Below, one piece after another: positions 6,839 to 10,447 of a stretch of 10,447 bases of DNA (position 1 is the first letter of the stretch; the number at the start of each line of letters is the position of its first letter). The stretch lies in the NCBI GenBank assembly GCA_002499865.1, contig DANL01000020.1, positions 4,568 through 15,014 on the forward strand, written 5' to 3'. A program made the translations under genes and the position numbers. Source of the DNA: Euryarchaeota archaeon UBA121 (lineage in GTDB: Archaea > Thermoplasmatota > Poseidoniia > Poseidoniales > Thalassarchaeaceae). The notes beneath the pieces are model-generated. The model did not search any database, was not told the origin of the DNA, and was given only the letters and a program-made list of their open reading frames with translations.

Positions 6839-8128
6839 CTAGCAGTCAGTACACCACACATCTTCAGGCATTTCTCCCGATAGCCAAGAAGTGAACCAGT
6901 CAGAAAATGAAATCGACTCATCTTCAAGTTGGTAGAACCAGCTAGAGAACAAAATTCCATGATTATCTCCGGCTTCTATCCATCCGGACATTTCAACACC
7001 CTCGCTTTCTATGTGTAATTCAGAGTTTCTCAATCTCCAGTTATAGTCTTCTGGCGGATTGTTAAGTAACCCGTTGAAGTACTTCATTGTCTCATCCTGG
7101 GCACTGTCAAACCTGCCATATGTTATGCTCGGATTGTAAATATTGAGAAATATGTCCAAGTGGGCACTAGTCATATCATTCCAGTCCAAAGATGAACCAT
7201 TGTATGACAGGTCATCTAGCCACGTGAAGGATGTGTTATTCAATCCCCAAGCAGGGTAAAGATCAGTAGTTCCAGTACTTGTAACTCCCCCTGTGCTGTC
7301 ATGGAATACGAATATATTGGCGTCAGGTATTGCCTCAGAGAGGCTTCCCGCATAGAAACCAGCAGCTATGGCTCCTCCACTGGAACCGAGGACGTAGTAT
7401 GTACTAGCATTTGTATGGCTGGAAACGAAGTAATCAAACGCACTCATAGCATTAGGATACCCTCTGTGATGCATCACGTTATCTCCGTAACTCAAGGTCG
7501 CATTTCCCATATGGACGTCCCCAGTACAATAGGGTACGAATACCATTGAGGCGTCTATAAGCGGATTATCTCTATTGTCAAGGTCTAGTATTCCGCCCCA
7601 TCCTGTTGGATTTTGCCAATAGGCCCCAGTGCTGGACGAGTTCTCCACAGTACATGTGAAATCATTCCAGCAAGCCCCTCCTCCATTGAAGAATAAAACC
7701 GCTACATCTGAGTCTCCATCACGTGAATAGAACGAGTATTCAGTTCCGTCAGAGCACATACAGTCCTCATCTTCTGGGTCGTGCTTGGTCCATGTTTCGG
7801 TATACTTTGGGACCCAATAGTCACAGGTTCCATCATCATCAGTAGCTTCAGGAACGAAGTTGTTAGCAGCGTTGTCAGTACACCCGGGGACTTCATCGAT
7901 GTCAAATATTCCATCACCGTCGGAATCTGCGTAGGTACAAACCCCGTCCACAGTAGCATTTTCATCGTAATTTTCTGCCTTGTCATCCATACAACCAGCT
8001 ATTTCTGTTGGCTCATCAGCTTCTCCAGAGCATCCTGCTAAGACCATGCTAGAGATCAGAAGTATGGTTGTAAGGCGCCTCACACCATCAATCATAGAAT
8101 CCCATGGAAGCATGACATATATCATCAT
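6839..8128 (-). CDS. Secreted lipoprotein, pectinacetylesterase/Notum-like hydrolase
   Basis: A 429-residue predicted cell-surface carboxylesterase. The signal peptide ends in lipobox VLAGC (Cys33). Next come two cysteine-rich repeats, GCMDDKAENY...CTY (45-66) and GCTDNAANNF...CDY (82-104), separated by DSDGDGIFDIDE, a thrombospondin type-3-like calcium-binding motif. The catalytic part matches the pectinacetylesterase/Notum family: FFNGGGACW (146-154), VPYCTGDVHMG (198-208), and LGSSGGA with nucleophile Ser250. Probable Asp341 lies in YGRFDSAQ, and probable His390 in DNHG. The Asp-to-His distance of 49 is what I recall for Notum. Six NxS/T sequons support extracellular location. Starts: GAGG (8130-8133) suits ATG 8125 or 8128; ATG 8095 would give a more typical short signal peptide. 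It follows grpE by seven bases. Likely substrates are acyl esters on polysaccharide or lipidated protein, but this is inference. Confidence 0.83.
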   Translation of the reverse strand: MMIYVMLPWDSMIDGVRRLTTILLISSMVLAGCSGEADEPTEIAGCMDDKAENYDENATVDGVCTYADSDGDGIFDIDEVPGCTDNAANNFVPEATDDDGTCDYWVPKYTETWTKHDPEDEDCMCSDGTEYSFYSRDGDSDVAVLFFNGGGACWNDFTCTVENSSSTGAYWQNPTGWGGILDLDNRDNPLIDASMVFVPYCTGDVHMGNATLSYGDNVMHHRGYPNAMSAFDYFVSSHTNASTYYVLGSSGGAIAAGFYAGSLSEAIPDANIFVFHDSTGGVTSTGTTDLYPAWGLNNTSFTWLDDLSYNGSSLDWNDMTSAHLDIFLNIYNPSITYGRFDSAQDETMKYFNGLLNNPPEDYNWRLRNSELHIESEGVEMSGWIEAGDNHGILFSSWFYQLEDESISFSDWFTSWLSGEMPEDVWCTDC

Positions 8129-8135
8129 TCCTCGG

Positions 8136-8633
8136 TCATTCTGCCACTATTACCTTGGAGGCAATAAGTACCCTTTCGTGAAGCATGTAACCTTCTTCTA
8201 TCACTTCCATTACGAACCCCGCCTCTACTCCTTCTGGAGCTGGAAGCATTGCAACCGCCTCCATCTTAGTTGGATCAAACTGCTTTTTCATGGCCTCAAT
8301 GTGAGTGACCCCTTCAGATTCTAGTGCAGTCCTCAGGCCACGAAGAGTCATTTGTGCTCCTTCGATAAAACCGTCTCCATCAACTCCTTCTGTTTGATTA
8401 ATTGCCCTCTCGATTCCACTGAGAAGAGGGAGAATTTTTCTGGAGAGGGAAGATGAACCGTACCTAATTGATTCAGATCTTTCCTTGGCCGATTTCTGTC
8501 TAAGATTGGCCATATCAGCGGCTTGATATTGCAACTCCTTCTCAAGCTCAGAAACCTTCTTTTTCAATTGCTCTACTTCGTCCTCCTCGACGATTTCAAC
8601 ACCATCTGGGTGGTCCTCCTCTTCCTCGCTCAC
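8136..8633 (-). CDS. grpE: GrpE, nucleotide exchange factor for DnaK
   Basis: GrpE is the dimeric cytoplasmic factor that releases ADP from the Hsp70 chaperone DnaK. The 165-residue product has an acidic N-terminus, a long coiled-coil region (about residues 17-60, VEQLKKKVSELEKELQYQAADMANLRQK), a helical middle with IERAI, and the beta-domain signature near the end: FDPTKMEAVAMLP, then VMEVIEEGYMLHERVLIASKVIV. The start is GTG 8633-8631; an ATG at 8650 is out of frame. GGAGG lies nine bases upstream of the GTG. It sits between RLI (41 bp upstream) and the first lipoprotein (7 bp downstream). No dnaK or dnaJ is present in the window, unlike the common grpE-dnaK-dnaJ order, so its partner must be encoded elsewhere. 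Confidence 0.92.
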   Translation of the reverse strand: MSEEEEDHPDGVEIVEEDEVEQLKKKVSELEKELQYQAADMANLRQKSAKERSESIRYGSSSLSRKILPLLSGIERAINQTEGVDGDGFIEGAQMTLRGLRTALESEGVTHIEAMKKQFDPTKMEAVAMLPAPEGVEAGFVMEVIEEGYMLHERVLIASKVIVAE

Positions 8634-8642
8634 AACTGTTCG

Positions 8643-8647
8643 CCTCC
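8643..8647 (-). promoter_or_regulatory. Shine-Dalgarno deciding the GTG start of grpE
   Basis: GGAGG on the minus strand lies nine bases upstream of GTG 8633-8631, the only in-frame start giving the full acidic N-terminus. A nearby ATG (8650-8648) is in a different frame and would give an unrelated peptide. Confidence 0.65.
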
Positions 8648-8674
8648 ATGCACCTTCAATAATCCAATGGGTTT

Positions 8675-10444
8675 TCAGTCAGAATAGAAGTATTCTCCAT
8701 TGGCCTTCTGCTCCCTATCCTTGACACTGCCGGGTTTGTTTATTCTAGGACGCTTTGACTCATGGTCTCTCCTGAATGTTACTCCTACGCCAGACAGGAA
8801 TCTGTTCATTCCCTTTCTGAGGCTCAGTGGGCCAACAGCATGTCCCTGTTTGCCTCCTTCTCCTTCGAAAACTAGCAGGGAGTCACTGACTATGTCTACA
8901 AAGTAGATATCATGATCTATCACCATTGCCGCCTTTTCATTGCTTTCCATAGTTCTCCTGATCGCCTTAGCCGCCTCCATCCTGGCATTCGCGTCCAGAT
9001 GTGCGCTCGGCTCATCCAGGAGATATAGATCCGCTTCCTTCCCGAGGCAAATCGCTATACTGACGGCTTGTAACTCTCCTCCTGATAGTCTCGATGCTTC
9101 CAGATCTAGCATTCTATCAATCTGCAGAGGTCTTATGACTTGAGTATGAAACTCTCCAGATCTCCATTTTGTTCCTATTTCCACATCCAGCCAAAGCTGG
9201 ACGCTTCCTTCGAAATCAGAGGATACATGTTGGGGCTTGTACGAAACTTCGGCTTCCATCGTGCACCATCCCTGATCAGGCTCAAGCTCGCCAGCAATCA
9301 TCTTGACCATTGTGGTCTTTCCAGTTGCATTGGGCCCGACAACCCCTATGACCTCAGCAGATCGCACCTCTCCCTGACCAGTCGTCAGTTGGAAATCGCC
9401 CATTTTCTTCTCCATATCGCCCCATTTCAGAATTGGTAGGCCAATATCCTCGCCTCTGGTTCTCCCTCTGACGAATCTGATAGGTTTGTTCCTAATCCTG
9501 ACGTTCTCCTCAGGAAGATATCCATCTAGGTACGCATTGATGGCCGTTCTAGTTGTCCTAGGAGGGGTAAAAATTCCATACGCCGCCCTCTCACCGTATA
9601 CCACGTGAAGAAGATCGCAAAGGACATCGAGTATTGCCAAGTCGTGTTCGACAACCAAGACACGCTTGCCCGTAGCAGACAGGTCTTGGATAATTCTCAC
9701 CATCCTCATTCGCTCGTATATGTCGAGATAAGATGACGGCTCATCGAAGAAATACACATCCGCCTCCTTGAGTAGAGTCGCGCATAGGGCCACCCTTTGC
9801 AACTCTCCTCCGGACAGGGACCCTAGCTTCCTAGACAATATGTGACTTATTCCGAGTGCTTCAGAGTATTTGTCAATCTCTCCCCTGTCATCGACTCTTT
9901 CGAGTAATTCATTGACCTCTCCTTCGAAGATTTTAGGAAGCTTGTCAATGTATTGCGGTTTGACTGCAATGCTGACTCCTTCCTCGGATAGCAGGAGTAA
10001 ATAGTCCCGTAGCTCGCCCCTGGGGAAAGTAGTGATTACATCATCCCAATCAGGCGTTTGATTACTCCAATCCCCTAGGTTAGGGGTGATACTCCCTGAG
10101 AGTAGATTGACTGCTGTAGATTTGCCCATTCCATTCGGACCTAGTATCCCTACCACTTGCTCCAGTCTCGGAGCGGGAAGTCTGAACAGTCTGAAACTAT
10201 TCTCGCCATAGCAGTGGGACATTTCAGAATCTAGCTCCTCTGGCAGATTTATCACTATAACCGCATTATCTGGACAGTGTCTGGCTCTGTTGAAGCAAAC
10301 CGGACAAGCCGATTCGAGAATCTTACATTTGTCTCCCTCGAATTGTATACATTCTCTCTCGCACATGGCCGAATATTTCTGGAGATACGTGAATGCATTA
10401 CTGTTGGGCTTGCATTTGTCCTCCAGTAGAACCGCCACTCTCAT
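8675..10444 (-). CDS. rli: RLI/ABCE1 ribosome-recycling ATPase with altered Fe-S domain
   Basis: RLI/ABCE1 splits ribosomes into subunits after termination in archaea and eukaryotes. The 589-residue protein spans the family length. Nucleotide-binding domain 1 has Walker A GPNGMGKST (102-110), signature LSGGELQRV (210-218) and Walker B ending FFDEPSSYLD (Glu235). Domain 2 has GPNATGKTT (370-378), signature LSGGELQAV (453-461, Ala where Arg is usual) and LLDEPSAHLD (Glu478). The conserved tail EGMNRFL.../FRRD/NKPGS...DREQKA is present with small changes. The N-terminal ferredoxin-like domain is abnormal. Cysteines fall at 11, 28, 32, 40, 47, 50 and 57, plus 78, instead of the usual CX4CX3CX3CP and CX2CX2CX3CP sets; Arg53 replaces one expected cysteine. 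The ATG at 10444 matches the family N-terminus (MRVAVLLEDKCKP); its upstream signals lie outside the window. It is probably the first visible gene of a unit with grpE and two lipoproteins. Confidence 0.93.
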   Translation of the reverse strand: MRVAVLLEDKCKPNSNAFTYLQKYSAMCERECIQFEGDKCKILESACPVCFNRARHCPDNAVIVINLPEELDSEMSHCYGENSFRLFRLPAPRLEQVVGILGPNGMGKSTAVNLLSGSITPNLGDWSNQTPDWDDVITTFPRGELRDYLLLLSEEGVSIAVKPQYIDKLPKIFEGEVNELLERVDDRGEIDKYSEALGISHILSRKLGSLSGGELQRVALCATLLKEADVYFFDEPSSYLDIYERMRMVRIIQDLSATGKRVLVVEHDLAILDVLCDLLHVVYGERAAYGIFTPPRTTRTAINAYLDGYLPEENVRIRNKPIRFVRGRTRGEDIGLPILKWGDMEKKMGDFQLTTGQGEVRSAEVIGVVGPNATGKTTMVKMIAGELEPDQGWCTMEAEVSYKPQHVSSDFEGSVQLWLDVEIGTKWRSGEFHTQVIRPLQIDRMLDLEASRLSGGELQAVSIAICLGKEADLYLLDEPSAHLDANARMEAAKAIRRTMESNEKAAMVIDHDIYFVDIVSDSLLVFEGEGGKQGHAVGPLSLRKGMNRFLSGVGVTFRRDHESKRPRINKPGSVKDREQKANGEYFYSD

Positions 10445-10447
10445 ATT

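Noticed and set aside
6249..6842. 197-codon plus-strand open frame
   Set aside because: It lies antisense to the hydrolase lipoprotein, has Ser/Ile/Pro-rich shadow composition, no ribosome-binding site and no recognisable domain.
10255..10444. Frameshift as the cause of the abnormal RLI cysteine pattern
   Set aside because: The other two frames of the same strand contain an early stop or lack the expected cysteine spacing, and the sequence on both sides aligns well to RLI in the annotated frame.
1..10447. CRISPR array, insertion sequence, tRNA or rRNA gene
   Set aside because: No regularly spaced repeats, terminal inverted repeats with transposase, cloverleaf-like segments or rRNA signatures were seen on either strand by eye.

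Overview
The window looks like a piece of a planktonic marine euryarchaeal genome, most plausibly Marine Group II (Poseidoniales) or a close relative. This is an inference from gene content. There is an archaeal RLI/ABCE1 ATPase, an archaeal-type DRG GTPase with a TGS domain, and an archaeal NMN adenylyltransferase. Several starts carry GGTGAT or GGAGG Shine-Dalgarno sequences. These sit beside bacterial-like GrpE and two lipobox-bearing secreted hydrolases rich in N-glycosylation sequons. No rRNA, tRNA, IS element, CRISPR array or phage gene was seen. Coding density is very high and no gene-free stretch reaches 300 bases; the longest gap is the 94-bp divergent region at 3321-3414.

Layout: (1) 2-1417, plus strand: the 3'-part of a UMF1/Atg22-like major-facilitator transporter, whose frame is open to the left window edge, with a large hydrophilic insertion. 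(2) 1404-3320, minus strand: a DRG GTPase followed by a divergent TatC. The tatC end overlaps the transporter end by 14 bp. (3) 3415-4747, plus strand: an unrecognised 235-residue-class protein, translationally coupled to an NMN adenylyltransferase. (4) 4748-10444, minus strand: RLI/ABCE1, grpE, a pectinacetylesterase/Notum-like lipoprotein and a VolA-like alpha/beta-hydrolase lipoprotein, closely spaced (gaps about 41, 7 and 33 bp), probably one transcription unit.

Function: most of the window is housekeeping (ribosome recycling, chaperone nucleotide exchange, a translation-associated GTPase, NAD synthesis, protein export). The two lipoprotein hydrolases suggest degradation of esterified polymers or lipids at the cell surface. 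The unusual feature is that several normally invariant proteins have altered signature motifs. RLI has a rearranged iron-sulfur domain, TatC lacks the usual signal-peptide-contact motifs, and the adenylyltransferase has lost most of its C-terminal ISxTxxR motif. These comparisons are made against family motifs recalled from memory, not computed alignments.
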